Positions 11,496 to 21,904 of a DNA stretch of 64,000 nt are shown here, one piece after another; positions within the stretch are counted from its first letter, which is position 1; every line of letters starts with the position of its first letter. The notes below the pieces were generated by a model. It had not been told where the DNA came from and made no database searches. It saw only the letters and a list, made by a program, of their open reading frames with translations. Origin of the DNA: Aedes albopictus. Lineage: Eukaryota; Arthropoda; Insecta; Diptera; Culicidae. The stretch spans positions 92,115,266 through 92,179,265 of the forward strand of contig NC_085138.1 in the NCBI RefSeq assembly GCF_035046485.1, read 5' to 3'. Made by a program: the position numbers and the translations under genes.

Positions 11496-11752
11496 CTAGC
11501 TGTACCCGGCAAACTTTGTCTTGCCTACTGTGTTTTTTTGACGTTTCAAGTTCTTATCCAAGACCAAGTCCCCGGTCACAACATGTATGGAAGATCGATT
11601 TTCAAAAACTTTCAATTTTTCCATGTTTTTTGCCTCATAAACCTTCCTTGGGTGAAAACTAACAGAACAAAACTAAGACGACCAAAATCGGACCTTCCGT
11701 TCGCAAGTTATGCGTGGTCCCACGTATGCCACTGCATTTTTATATATATAGA
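11496..11752 (-). mobile_element. Non-autonomous Helitron, copy 1
   Basis: On the minus strand the element begins TCTATATATATAAAAATG, ends ...GCCGGGTACAGCTAG, and is flanked by A at the start and T at the end. These are the Helitron hallmarks: 5' TC, 3' CTAG with a short GC hairpin just inside, insertion between A and T, no TIRs and no TSD. At 257 bp it is almost the same size as the copy at 53,469-53,726 and shares its terminal sequences. It lies in the tail of the LINE above and has no helicase frame. Confidence 0.8.
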
Positions 11753-11759
11753 TGTACAT

Positions 11760-13190
11760 GTAACTGAAATATGTCAACTTCCCATTTGAATTGTGTTCAG
11801 CTTCACGGGCTTGTGAATGCTTCATGGGCACATTTCTGTGACATCAAAATCGGCCATACAGCGCATGCTTGGTCCTTGGCTCGGTCTCACCGTTCACTTC
11901 TCACTCGTCATTTTCACATAAATATCAGATACAATTTTATGACTGACGAAGCCTAGTTCAAAGGTATTTGATGGATGCAATCAATGCAGTACCAGCTGTT
12001 GCTGACAAACGTAGTATGGTTGTTTGTGACCTAGATTTATGATCTTTTGCTCTGTTACGATGATGTTTCTTGAGGATAGATTGAAAATCGATATTACATT
12101 TGAATTTCCTATTTTTAAATCTCAGAGTACATATTGAAGTCTATTTTGCATTTTTAGGTTATAAGAAAGAATAACTATAGTGACAACAATGTATGAAGCA
12201 GGATTGCCTCATGATCCTGAAATGATTCGCAAACCTGTATCTTCTACCAACAAAAACAGGTTTTCGCGCTTTCTGTGGATATACAGAGTTGTCTGAGGTT
12301 TCTTAAAAATATTGTACAACTAATATTTCTTCCCTTACTCAATAATCGCGCTGAATTAATTTCAAAACGAGCTCAATCACACTGTAACAATTATAAATTG
12401 TTTGGTCAAATGCTCATAACTTGAGTTTCATGAAACAATTTACGTTTTGATAAAATGTTTTGATACACACTAGTTCATGTCAGTTACAACCGCCTAACCA
12501 ACAGCTAGCAATAACTTTTCAATCAATCCACCTCATCCAGAGAACCCGTTCTCATAAATCCCACAACAGTGGAAGATCGCACCAATATTGTATGTCAACC
12601 TGAACAGCGCAATGCACGCACATTTCCTTTCCGGAAGCGCCCTCGAGACGTTCAATGTTCAATTTGGCTGATTTATGGCCCAGCATGATATTGCATATCT
12701 GTCGCACGAACGTCCGCCGTGTCGTTCTCCGAATGGGAAACAAATATTTCGCCTGTCATTCATGCCCACGAATGACCGACCGGCAGCTCCGCAGTCCCGG
12801 CGTAGCATGTGACGATGGACGTCCGTTAGGACTGACCAAAACCACCCAGTTGCGTTTACTACATCGTACTTGCATAATTTCACACGCTCGGAACGTGCGT
12901 GTGGTCGCGGTGGTTAATGCAGGCACAAATGCTGTGCTTTCGGAGGTAAGCCAAGCTGCGAACTTGCTTGCCTTGCTCGGGTGGATTCCTAACCGATCGG
13001 CGGGGGCTGGACAGCTGACATTCAAAGCGAGAGCCGTAGCCAGTGGACGATACAGAATTCTGACGCAGCATCCAATAACATATGGAAGGGATCGTGGGGT
13101 AAAATGGAATGAGAAGAATACTAATAATTTCAAATAATTCCATTGGGTAGAACGTTAAGTCAACAATTATGTCACACCGGAAATTATCGT
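11760..13190. other. Unassigned, mostly unique-looking sequence
   Basis: AT-rich to 12,540, then a GC-richer block at 12,550-13,100 with overlapping frames on both strands (160 codons plus at 12,655-13,137; 125, 87 and 74 codons minus). None shows a recognisable motif. Several equal-length frames on opposite strands suggest base composition rather than a gene. It is the stretch of the window least like a repeat, so an exon or regulatory block cannot be excluded. Confidence 0.4.
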
Positions 13191-13193
13191 TCC

Positions 13194-14499
13194 TTAAGGC
13201 GAAACTGGATCCATTTCCTCACTTTTTGGTTTTTTGATTTTTTATAAAATAAAGCATTGTCCAGTTAGAATCCGGACGCAGATAATCACTTATATCTCAG
13301 AGGTGGAATAACAAACAGAAAAGGCGAAGTCCTCAAAACAAGGATAATTTACTGTAGTTTCATGGAAAACTATCATTAAAATTATTTAATTTAATTTTCA
13401 ATACATTTTCTCATTTTTTCCGTGATTACTTCCTTGAAAATCTGCACAATGGTGGTAAATTTTAACATCAACCCCTTCGGCGGATTTGTTTGACAATCAG
13501 GTCATCTCTGTAGTGTCCTGAGACCCTCTACCAATCTGATTAGGATTCCAAAGAAACTTTGCCAAATATTTCTCTTCTTGCGAAATTAAGGGCTATTCAG
13601 TGAATTCCAAAGAAGCGAAATTTGAGTGTTTTTTCGTCAATAAACACTATCCAACAGTGATGACACCACTACACATCTCAGGATGTCGTGATAGCTCACC
13701 AAATTAGCTCAAACCCTTGTGTGCATTTTTTAAAAGCAGCACGCGATTCTTGAGGTTATCATCTTTGAACACATTTGGTGTCAAAATCGTGATGTGAGAA
13801 AACGATGTCCAAAGCTCGAACTTCCTGGCAAATCTTGGAATCCCAAGCAGATTTATCCATGAACTTAAACTTTAATGTTCCTTGGGCACTTCCTCATGGC
13901 ATGGTTAACAACATCTGTGCACATCACACATAATGGTTATGGAGACATTAACATTTTTCGCGACTGTCGTACCTGACCACGCTTCATTTTCAGCGTGTTT
14001 GTGCAAGATATTTTTCCTTCCCTTGTCTTCAATCTGAAATAACTTTTCACTCGTAGCAAGAAAATCCATGAAATTTTCACCATCAATAGAGGACTTGTTT
14101 ATGATCAGACTGCTGTAAAAAAATATGATTATGGTCATTGAGAGCGTCACAATAAATTATCCTTTGCGTCCGGATTCTAACTGGACAATGCTTTAACGAA
14201 GCAATATTTTCAAAATCGGTTTTCGTACACATGTAGAGTATGGATCAAGGTATCTCCTGATTTTTTTTCGTGGTGGAAAATGTTTTTCGTTTTAGCAGAA
14301 ACCAATTTTGAATAAAATTTCACAAAAAAATGGTTTCTGCAAAAATGGAAAACTTATTCCACCCCAAAAAAAGCAGAAGATACCTTGATCCATGCTCTAC
14401 ATGTGCACGAAATTCGATATTGAAAATATTGCTTCGTTATTTAATAAAAAAAAATCAAAAACCAAAAAAACTGAGGAAATGCTTCCAGTTTCGCCTTAA
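13194..14499. mobile_element. TTAA-type MITE interrupted by another element
   Basis: The ends read TTAAGGCGAAACTGGA at 13,194 and, in reverse complement, TTAAGGCGAAACTGGAAGCA at 14,499, the same TIR as the uninterrupted copy at 20,702-21,029. The right part holds the internal hairpin with GATACCTTGATCCAT. The left part is broken after about 57 bp by the element at 13,252-14,193. TTAA at both outer ends could be a TTAA TSD, as for piggyBac-like MITEs. Confidence 0.75.
13252..14193. mobile_element. 942-bp TIR element with TA target duplication
   Basis: Perfect 29-bp TIRs beginning AAGCATTGTCCAGTTAGAAT, flanked by TA on both sides (13,250-13,251 and 14,194-14,195). Removing it together with one TA restores the host MITE sequence as seen at 20,702-21,029, so the boundaries are well supported. 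The TA duplication suggests the Tc1/mariner group. An 81-codon minus frame at 13,905-14,150 has no D-D-E signature I can see, so the copy is non-autonomous. Confidence 0.85.
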
Positions 14500-14519
14500 C
14501 TCAACGTAATCTCTGCCAA

Positions 14520-15065
14520 CTGTAAACGGCGCAAATGACCCTGACTCTTCCCTTCCATATTATTATCTTCCTACATGCTATAATCAATAATCATATGTCC
14601 ATATCCATCGCTAGTATCAGAAACAGGTTTTGAAATTCCGTTCCGCTTCTTTCCAACTTTCACAGCACACTGTCAATCTATCATATAACGCCTACAAGTT
14701 ATACAATTAAGCAAACTGCCGCATCATCTTCACAGTAACCTTCACATAACCTATCATTTTACGCCTGGCAACTACGCACTAATGCTTGAACCCTCTGCCA
14801 AAAATAACCATGTGTCGGCGCAGAGGACTCAACGGCCTGATGTGGGCAAGAGATTACAATCATCACTTTCCTTCCCTTCTCCACATTGACCTATTACCCA
14901 ACGTAGCAGACGTCATTGTCGCTTAAACCTAAAAGACCACGAACACTTACGCACTGAAGATGGCTGTTAGTCCCAAGATTCCTTGTGTGAGTAAAGCTGA
15001 TCTGGTGATGCTGGAGTAGCAACTACGGGCTCAAGCCCAACCTATCTTATAACCTCTTTTCAAAC
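14520..15065 (-). repeat. LINE 5'-leader relic
   Basis: Matches the 8,130-8,520 leader in reverse orientation: GCAGAGGACTCAACGGCCTG against the complement of 8,330-8,350, and ATAACGCCTACAAGTTAT against 8,490-8,510. GGAGTAGCAACTACG at about 15,013 also recurs at 43,031. No coding region remains beside it. Confidence 0.55.
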
Positions 15066-16080
15066 TAGGCCATGCATTTTTTGTATGTACTGCATAATAT
15101 GGAGAATAACATGTATCAAGCCGATTTAAGAAAAAGTCACATCGGCTCCAACATTTCAAAATGGCGTAACTGCTGTTACCGTTAGATGTTAAAGGGGGGG
15201 GGGGGGAGTGAAGAGGAAACCAATCTATTAAAGAGTCGGTCAAGTGGAGTTAAACGAAAGCTTATTTAAACAGTAGAAACTCTCCTGAAACCCGTTTACT
15301 GACCTCCAAATATATCAATATATCAACCTTCCACTTTTTTTTTCAATGTAAGGCGTTTTTTCCAGCCTCTGAACTATTTGAATTGAATCAGGTAATAGCG
15401 AGCTTATGTTAACATATGACGGTTTTCGCGCCAACTCGAACAAATGTGGGCAACACCCTCTCAGATTCCAATGAAACTATATAAGCCACTTTGCATACTT
15501 AGTTTATTCAAAGTTTATCTAGACTATCTTTTGAAAAGGACTAAACGTTTTTTACCGATTTTTTCAAATGTTGTAAATAAGAAAATGACTCCTCCTTACT
15601 AGAAAGTGTTGCATGGATGGCTGTCACAAAATACGTCAAGTTTCATAAAAAAAATATTGAAAAAAAAAATCAAAATTCAGTCCTACACAGATTAAAATCG
15701 TTCTTTAAAATTCAAAGTTGATTTACAGAAAAACACCATAATCGATTTCGACGAAATTTTGTCACAAGAGGTTTGTACCAACCGTCCATACACCACATGA
15801 TGGGGACTTTTAAGGAAAAACAAGTTTTTCTAACAAAAACTTTTTCATGTTCAAATGTTTTTTTTTTCAGTGTCTTTTGTTACCAAAAACTAAACCAGTG
15901 AAGGTCAAAATCAGCCCAGAATCCAATGAAACACATTTTGTTGGGAGATTTTGTCTCAAATACTTTAAAATTTCTCTGGACCGCGAGTCCATAGTCATGG
16001 CCAATTATCGTGTAGAAAGACGTGTGTGTTTCCGCTATGTTGTTTGAATAGCAAGTTTCGACTGGATGGTTGTTAACTTT
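15066..16080. other. Unassigned AT-rich sequence
   Basis: Contains a run of 11 G at 15,197-15,207 and AT-rich blocks. I see no element ends and no supported frame. Confidence 0.45.
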
Positions 16081-16084
16081 GGGA

Positions 16085-16400
16085 GATTTCGGCTTTTAGT
16101 CTAGCAGATTGCGTTGATTAATTTCTTATCATCGCCGACGTTTCGGTCCGGCTATTGGACCAACTTCAGGGTCCACGTATTTTATTGAAAATTGTCACAA
16201 ATTAACATTAAACATATAATATTCAAAATTACATTCAAACAAACTCACTCGATAAACGAATCAACAGGTCACACAAATTCTGCTAATTTTTAAACAGTCG
16301 GGTTGTAATGGGTCACGCCGTCTGGTACACTTCTGGGCTATTCGTTCCGGTTTGGTTGGGGAATTCCCTAGCTGATGTACGGACACTACCTACTATTAGC
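16085..16400 (-). repeat. Penelope-like terminal-repeat relic
   Basis: The minus strand at 16,133-16,174 reads ACCCTGAAGTTGGTCCAATA, a hairpin closed by GGACC, then GAAACGTCGG: the same layout as the motif in the element at 40-41.7 kb. The conserved position after CTGAAG is T rather than A, which would be expected to weaken a hammerhead-type fold. Probably a solo terminal repeat. Confidence 0.5.
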
Positions 16401-16659
16401 CGGTCGATACAGATTATTGCACGTATATGACATCCCTATTCCCACCCAATAGGATTGTTTGCAGCCAACATCAATTGGGTTCCCCCCATTGACAATGCAT
16501 TTGAGTTCCCTAAACATTGGTACAAGATGCGGGAATCGAAAACGTGACGTCATCGCACCCTGGTGGATTATTGCCTCTCTTTTACCTATCCGTGTTGTGT
16601 TGTGTGTGTGTTGCATCAGTGTATTGGATGCTCGATCTATCCGTCCGCCTGTTTTCTCT

Positions 16660-16870
16660 CCGGAGATTGTTTACCGATGCGACGAAAACGCTGATTTCCA
16701 GCATCATGCGGCGAATGACGTCCTCCTTATCTGAAACTATAGATATTTTTGCAGTTTGTGTCAAAAATTCATTCGAATCCATCAACTCCGAGCAGAGATA
16801 TTGAATTTATTCGCGTTATATACCTATTTTTCGAAATTCCGGGAGATATTATTGAACAAATCCCTAGAGG
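16660..16870. repeat. Dispersed repeat, copy 1 of 3
   Basis: The segment from ACGCTGATTTCCAGCATC through TCCGAGCAGAGATATTGAA to TACCTATTTTT recurs at 61,740-61,885 in the same orientation and, in part, at 53,990-54,060 inverted. The last copy abuts a (CA)n tract. Family unknown. Confidence 0.65.
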
Positions 16871-17799
16871 AATGCATGAAAACGAAAAAAAAAACCCTAA
16901 TTAATCCACCTAGCGGTGATGGTGCCTTCCTCGTGCTTTAAAATATCCTTTCAACAAAACTCGAGCGACATGTTGATGACATTGACATAAATACAAAATG
17001 AAAACTGCTTGCTAAATCTACTCAATATGGATACATTTTGTATTAGCATAACATCCAATATTCAGAAAATATAAGACAACGATCCAAAACTCAAACTAAA
17101 CAAGTGTCATGAAGCCGCAAAATTTTGAAACGTCATTTTAGATTTTCCGGTCATCATTTTATGACTCCGGATATCTACCCCAACTAAACTAACCGCCATC
17201 TTGAACATTGAGACACCATCTTGGATGTTCTGGTATTCATTTTTGGACTCTGCACCTAAAATTACATAAAATAGCCGCCGTATTGAATTTTGGCATGTCG
17301 TTTATGATTTTCTGGTTACCAGTTTTGGACGAAGACCGGCATTTTTCCCCATTCAAACTATAGTCATATTGCAGACCTTGTGAAACAGCGCACAGCTTGG
17401 GTTTTCTGATTACAAATTTTGAATTCTGGACATATTTCATACAAAATATGCCCATAATGCAAGAATTAAAAATCCTATAAAATGGCACTAACTTGAATAC
17501 TGGGCCATTATCTTGGACTTTGGACCGCTATTTTGGATACTCTGGTGGACTCCAAACAAATTTCCCATACTTAATACACTTATTTTACATAGTTTTAGAG
17601 CTCAAAATTCCTTAAAACAGCCACCATCTTCTGTTTACGCGATCAAATTCTTATTTTTTCATTCAACGTTGACCAATCCTGCTATAACTTTACACCTTAG
17701 GAATCTGAAATGGTACGATTTGATGAGATCGCTTTAGTTTTGTCTATATTTTGTTCTCATATATGAGAACTTAGACCTATTCGTCACTGTTGTTCATAC

Positions 17800-19440
17800 C
17801 TAATGTTTATCAGGCCATTAAACAAAGCCACGATTTAATTTTTCACATGAACGTTGGCTCTGCTACACAACAGCTAGTCTCTAATGTGATCTAAGGCTAT
17901 TTTCTTGCTAACCGTTCATTAGATTATCAAAAAATCTGCGATCTGATGTGTCGTATGTATGGGTTTGGTTCATTTTTATTCTTGGTAATTACCGGTGGGA
18001 TAGCCGGATCTGATTCCATGAGTCATGGACCATGACACTACCGGTTGTCCCAATTATGGTCTGAGAATATTTTATTGCTACTTATTCACCTTTACCTAAT
18101 CACCGCGATTTGATATATCGCATGAATGGGTTTGCTTCACTTTTACTTCTAACCACTTTCGAAGCCACAGCTGAACCCGCAACACTACCGGGAATCTAAT
18201 GTGGTCTGACCCTATTTTTCCATCAGGTTGTCGATAAGTCGTGATCAGCCTTCGTTCTACTGCTCGTGTTGTGTGTAGGTAAGAGGTAACGATAGCGCAC
18301 GAATGTAACAAAGCCGACTGACACCCGACTGCGGCAACGAAATGAAGGTAGCAAAAAGTGTCGAATGTTTACAAGACTGGTCGTAATTTGATGTACCGCA
18401 TCCATGGGTTTGGTTAAATTTTACATTTTACTACCCGGATCTGATTCCGGGTAACTACCGGCTGAACCAAATATGGTCTGACATTATTGTCTTGTTAACT
18501 GCTCATCGGTTAACCAAAAACGCTGCAAACTGAAGGTGTCACATGCAGGGTTTGACAATTTCGACGGGACTCTCTGAACCAATTCCGGACCACTACCAGT
18601 GACGTAAGGCTATTTTCTAGCTAACTGTTCATCAGGTTATCGCAAAAGCCACGATTTGATGTGTCACATGCCTGGATTTGGTTCACTTTTACATTTTGCC
18701 TCTTCCGGCCACTCAAAACCGATTCCGAAACACTTGCTGACCGTTCATTAGGTAATCTAAAAAGCCGCTATTTGATGTGACGCATGTACGGGTTTGTTTC
18801 TCTTTCAGATTTAACCACTTCGGTGGGAACCCCGGAACGGGTTCCGGAACACTACTGGTTCAGATATGATCTGAGATGGTTTTCCTGCTCATTGTCCATC
18901 AGGTCATCGAAAATGCCGTGGTTTGATGTGTCGCATGTATGGGTTTGGTTCAATTGTATATTTGGCCACTTCCAGCGGGACGCCTTGAACCGGTTCCGGA
19001 ACACTACCGGTTCAGGTATGGTCTGAGATGATTTTCCTGCTCATTATCCATCAGGTCATCTAAAATGCCGTGGTTTGATGTGTCGCTTGCATGGGTTTGG
19101 TACAATTGTATATTTGACCACTTACAGCGGGACGCCCAGAACCGGTTCGGGAACACTACCGGTTCAGATATGGTCTGAGACTATTTTCCTGCTTACCGCT
19201 CATCAGGTTATCGAAAATGCCGTGGTTTGATGTGTCTCATGCATGGGGTTGGTTCACTTTGATATTTGCCACTTCCGGCGGGACACCCGGAACCGGTTCC
19301 GGAACACTACCGGTTCAGATATGGTCTTAGACTATTTTTCTGCTTACCGCTCATCAGGTTATCGAAAATGCCGTGGTTTGATGTGTCGCATGCATAGGTT
19401 TGATGCATTTTCATATCTGGTCCCTTCCTGGGGTACCGTT
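17800..19440. repeat. 152-bp tandem satellite, ~10-11 units
   Basis: The word TTTGATGTGTCGCATGNATG recurs at about 17,942, 18,109, 18,391, 18,655, 18,771, 18,922, 19,074, 19,226 and 19,379. The last five steps are 151-153 bp. Other fixed blocks are CCGGAACACTACCGGTTCAG and ATCAGGTTATCGAAAATGCC. The distal units (18.7-19.4 kb) are most alike; the proximal ones are diverged and partly deleted. Confidence 0.88.
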
Positions 19441-19593
19441 CCGGAACACCTAAATGGCCATATCTCCGGAACGGCTGAACCGATCCGAACCATTTTCAAT
19501 AGGAAACAATGGGACCAGATTCCGCGTCGAATGAACCGTCGGTCATTGAAATCGGATGAGGTTTACTGCCAAAAAGTGATGTGAGTTTTTTTG

Positions 19594-19660
19594 TACACAC
19601 ACATACACACACACACATACACACACACACATACACACACACACATACACACACACAGAC
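19594..19660. repeat. (CA)n microsatellite with TACA interruptions
   Basis: CA dinucleotides interrupted at regular steps by T (ACACACACATAC). It lies just inside the right end of the composite repeat. Confidence 0.9.
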
Positions 19661-19794
19661 ATCACCTCAATTCGTCGAGCTGAGTCGATTGGTATATAAG
19701 ACTTGACCCCTCCGGAGGCTCTATCAAATTTTCGTTTTTAGAGTGAACATATAGCCTTTCGGTACACCTTGGTGTACGAGAAAGGCAAAACATT

Positions 19795-20450
19795 TGAAGG
19801 GACTTCATCAGGAATACTGTTAGGAATACATAAAAGAATCTCGCCAAGATTCCCTGAAGGAATCTTTGAATGAATACCAGGAATAATTTCTGATGAAAGC
19901 CTGTAAGGAACCCTTCAAGGGTCGTTTACGTAATCCAGGAAGGGATCGTTGAAGGAATTTCAGCAGTAATCCCTGACGGAATGCCGACTAGAACACTTTA
20001 AAGAACCCTTTCAGGATTTTCTAAAGCAACCCCAGCAGAAATCCTTGAAGTAATTCCTGAAGGAATCCGTGGAGAATACCTGATGGAATCCTTAGAGGAA
20101 TCACGATTGGAATCGCGGCTGGAAGCTGAGCAGGAATCTTTGGAAGAATCATGGAAGAAATTATTAACGAAATCCCTGGAAAACGCAGGATTTTTTTAAG
20201 GGATCCCATCAGGAATTCCAGCACGAATACCTGAAGGGATCTTTAAAGGAATTCTAGCAGTAATACCTGAAGAAATGCTAACTAAAATACCTAAAAGAAT
20301 CTTTTCGGGACTTTCAAAAGCAAACCCTGCAGAAATCCTCAAAGGGATCTCGGGAGGAATCCCTACGAACATCTGGAGGAATCTTGGGAGAAATCTTGGG
20401 AAGAAAAGTCTCGAGAGGAATGCTTGAAGTAATCCTACACGCAAAACTCG
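19795..20450. repeat. Degenerate GGAATCCCTGAAGGAAT minisatellite
   Basis: A purine-rich plus strand of drifting 14-24 bp words such as CCTGAAGGAATC and TTGGAAGAATC. Polarity is opposite to the 6.7-8.1 kb array. Minus-strand frames over it are shadows. Confidence 0.6.
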
Positions 20451-20455
20451 ATGTA

Positions 20456-20618
20456 CACAGCGCAACGATTGTAACTTTCACAAAGACAAGAAAAGTTTCA
20501 CGCAAATTTGTGTAACACCGGATCAGCACATTTTTTGTGTTGATCCAGTCGTACACAAATATGAGTGAAAAATCCTTTGGCTTTTTGCTCGCTGCGTGAA
20601 AGTTACTCGTGCGCTGTG
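20456..20618. mobile_element. 163-bp foldback MITE
   Basis: Ends CACAGCGCAACGATTGTAAC at left and, complemented from the right, CACAGCGCACGAGTAACTTT. Both continue into CTTTCAC. The centre is a second hairpin, GGATCAGCACA against TGTGTTGATCC, so almost the whole element can fold on itself. No TSD is obvious. It sits at the junction of the preceding minisatellite and ordinary sequence. Confidence 0.7.
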
Positions 20619-20701
20619 TTGTTTCGTTTAAGGGTGTAGAAAGAATTCTAGAAGATATCTCGAGAAAATCTTATCTTATCTAATTTATTCATCTCTCTAC
20701 C

Positions 20702-21029
20702 TTAAGGCGAAACTGAAAGCATTTCCTCACTTTTTGGTTTTAGATTTTTTTTTATTAAATAACGAAGCAATATTTTCAAAATCGGTTTTCGTACACATGT
20801 AGAGTATGGATCAAGGTATCTTCTGATTTTTTTTTGTAGTGCAAAATTTCACAAAAAAAATGGTTTCTGCAAAAATGGAAAAAAAAAAATCCACCACAAA
20901 AAAAAATCAGAAGATACCTTGATCCATACTGTACATTTGTACGAAAACCGATTTTGAAAATATTGCTTCGCTATTTAATGAAAAATCAAAAACCAAAAAA
21001 ATGAGGAAATTCTTCCAGTTTCGCCTTAA
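20702..21029. mobile_element. 328-bp TTAA-type MITE, intact copy
   Basis: Begins TTAAGGCGAAACTGAAAGCA and ends in the inverted copy TTTCGCCTTAA. Arms of about 140 bp pair (GTACACATGTAGAGTATGGA at left against the complement of TCCATACTGTACATTTGTAC). The loop is A/T-rich. Same family as 13,194-14,499. Confidence 0.85.
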
Positions 21030-21034
21030 TCCTG

Positions 21035-21900
21035 TATCCTATCCTCCAATCTACCCTCTACCTTGCCATCTCCTCTACCGTCTACTCTAACCCACTACTC
21101 TACCCCATACCCTAATATTCTTCTTTCAACTCCATACTCTGTCCTAACTCTAACATCTGCCCTATCATTATTAGTTTTATTAGGGAGATTTTCAGCCCGA
21201 GGCTGGTTCATCTCCAACCCTATCATCTACCCAAAGCATCTACCCTACCCTCTGCCCTGCCCAACTGTCTACTCTAACCCTCTACGCTACCCTCCACCTT
21301 AACGGTCTTCCCTGTTCTCTATCCCACCGCACACCCTTACCCTCTACTCTACCGTTTACCCCATCTTCTACCCTACCGTTTACTCGATCATCTGCTCTAC
21401 CCTCTACCCTAACCCTCTACCCTATCTATTACCCTGACCTTCTACCCTATCCTCTGTTCTTCATCCTACTCTCCATCAGACCCTCTGCCCTACCATCTAC
21501 TCTATAACCTACTTCTCTACTCTCTACCCTACCCTCGAACCAGCGATGCCAGATGATTTTCTGTATCACTCGTTCAAAAATCTGTATCCCTTATAAAATT
21601 TAGGTGAAAAATCTGTATTTCATACAAATGAAAAATCTGTATTTCATATAAACGCAATCTGTACAGATGCCCAAAAATCTGTATAATACAGATAAATCTG
21701 TATATATGGCATCCCTGCCTCGAACGTGCCTCTGGAGCTGGCCTATTAATACCTAAATCTCTACCTTAACCCTCTACCCTATCGTATAATCCACCCTCAA
21801 CCTTATCGTCTGCCTACATTCTCCTGTACCCTCTAACCTTTACACTATCATCCATTCTACCATCTACTTTATTGTTCTACCCTATGTTTAGCTCAAGAGA
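21035..21900. repeat. Degenerate CTACCC/CTCTACC tract
   Basis: C/T-rich plus strand built from short words CTACCCT, CTCTACC and TACCCTA with irregular spacing. It is interrupted at 21,541-21,717 by a hAT-type MITE. It resembles no insect telomere repeat (TTAGG) and is treated as a simple-sequence tract. Confidence 0.75.
21541..21717. mobile_element. 177-bp hAT-type MITE with 8-bp TSD
   Basis: Begins CAGCGATGCCA and ends TGGCATCCCTG (TIR, 10 of 11 matching). It is flanked by the direct repeat CCTCGAAC at 21,533-21,540 and 21,718-21,725. An 8-bp duplication with CAG...CTG ends is typical of hAT elements. The interior repeats the word AAAAATCTGTAT five times. No coding capacity. Confidence 0.88.
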
Positions 21901-21904
21901 TTCA

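Larger units (their letters stand above)
16903..19790. mobile_element. Composite ~2.9-kb repeat with internal satellite
   Basis: The outer ends are related in inverted orientation: GCCTTCCTCGTGC at 16,924-16,936 and the complement of 19,774-19,786, GCCTTTCTCGTAC (11 of 13 match). The right end also folds into a small hairpin at 19,754-19,786 (GCCTTTCGGTACACC against GGTGTACGAGAAAGGC). Between lie a degenerate block rich in CCATCTTGGA words (17,150-17,650), a 152-bp satellite (17,800-19,440), a (CA)n tract (19,594-19,660) and a segment containing AATTCGTCGAGCTGAGTCGA. That this is one mobile unit is an inference. Confidence 0.5.

Noticed and set aside
12655..13137. 160-codon frame as a possible gene
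   Set aside because: Three antisense frames of similar length cover the same GC-richer block and no motif is visible; kept only as an unassigned region.
21035..21900. Telomere-type repeat
   Set aside because: CTACCC words are irregular and do not match TTAGG; more likely simple sequence.
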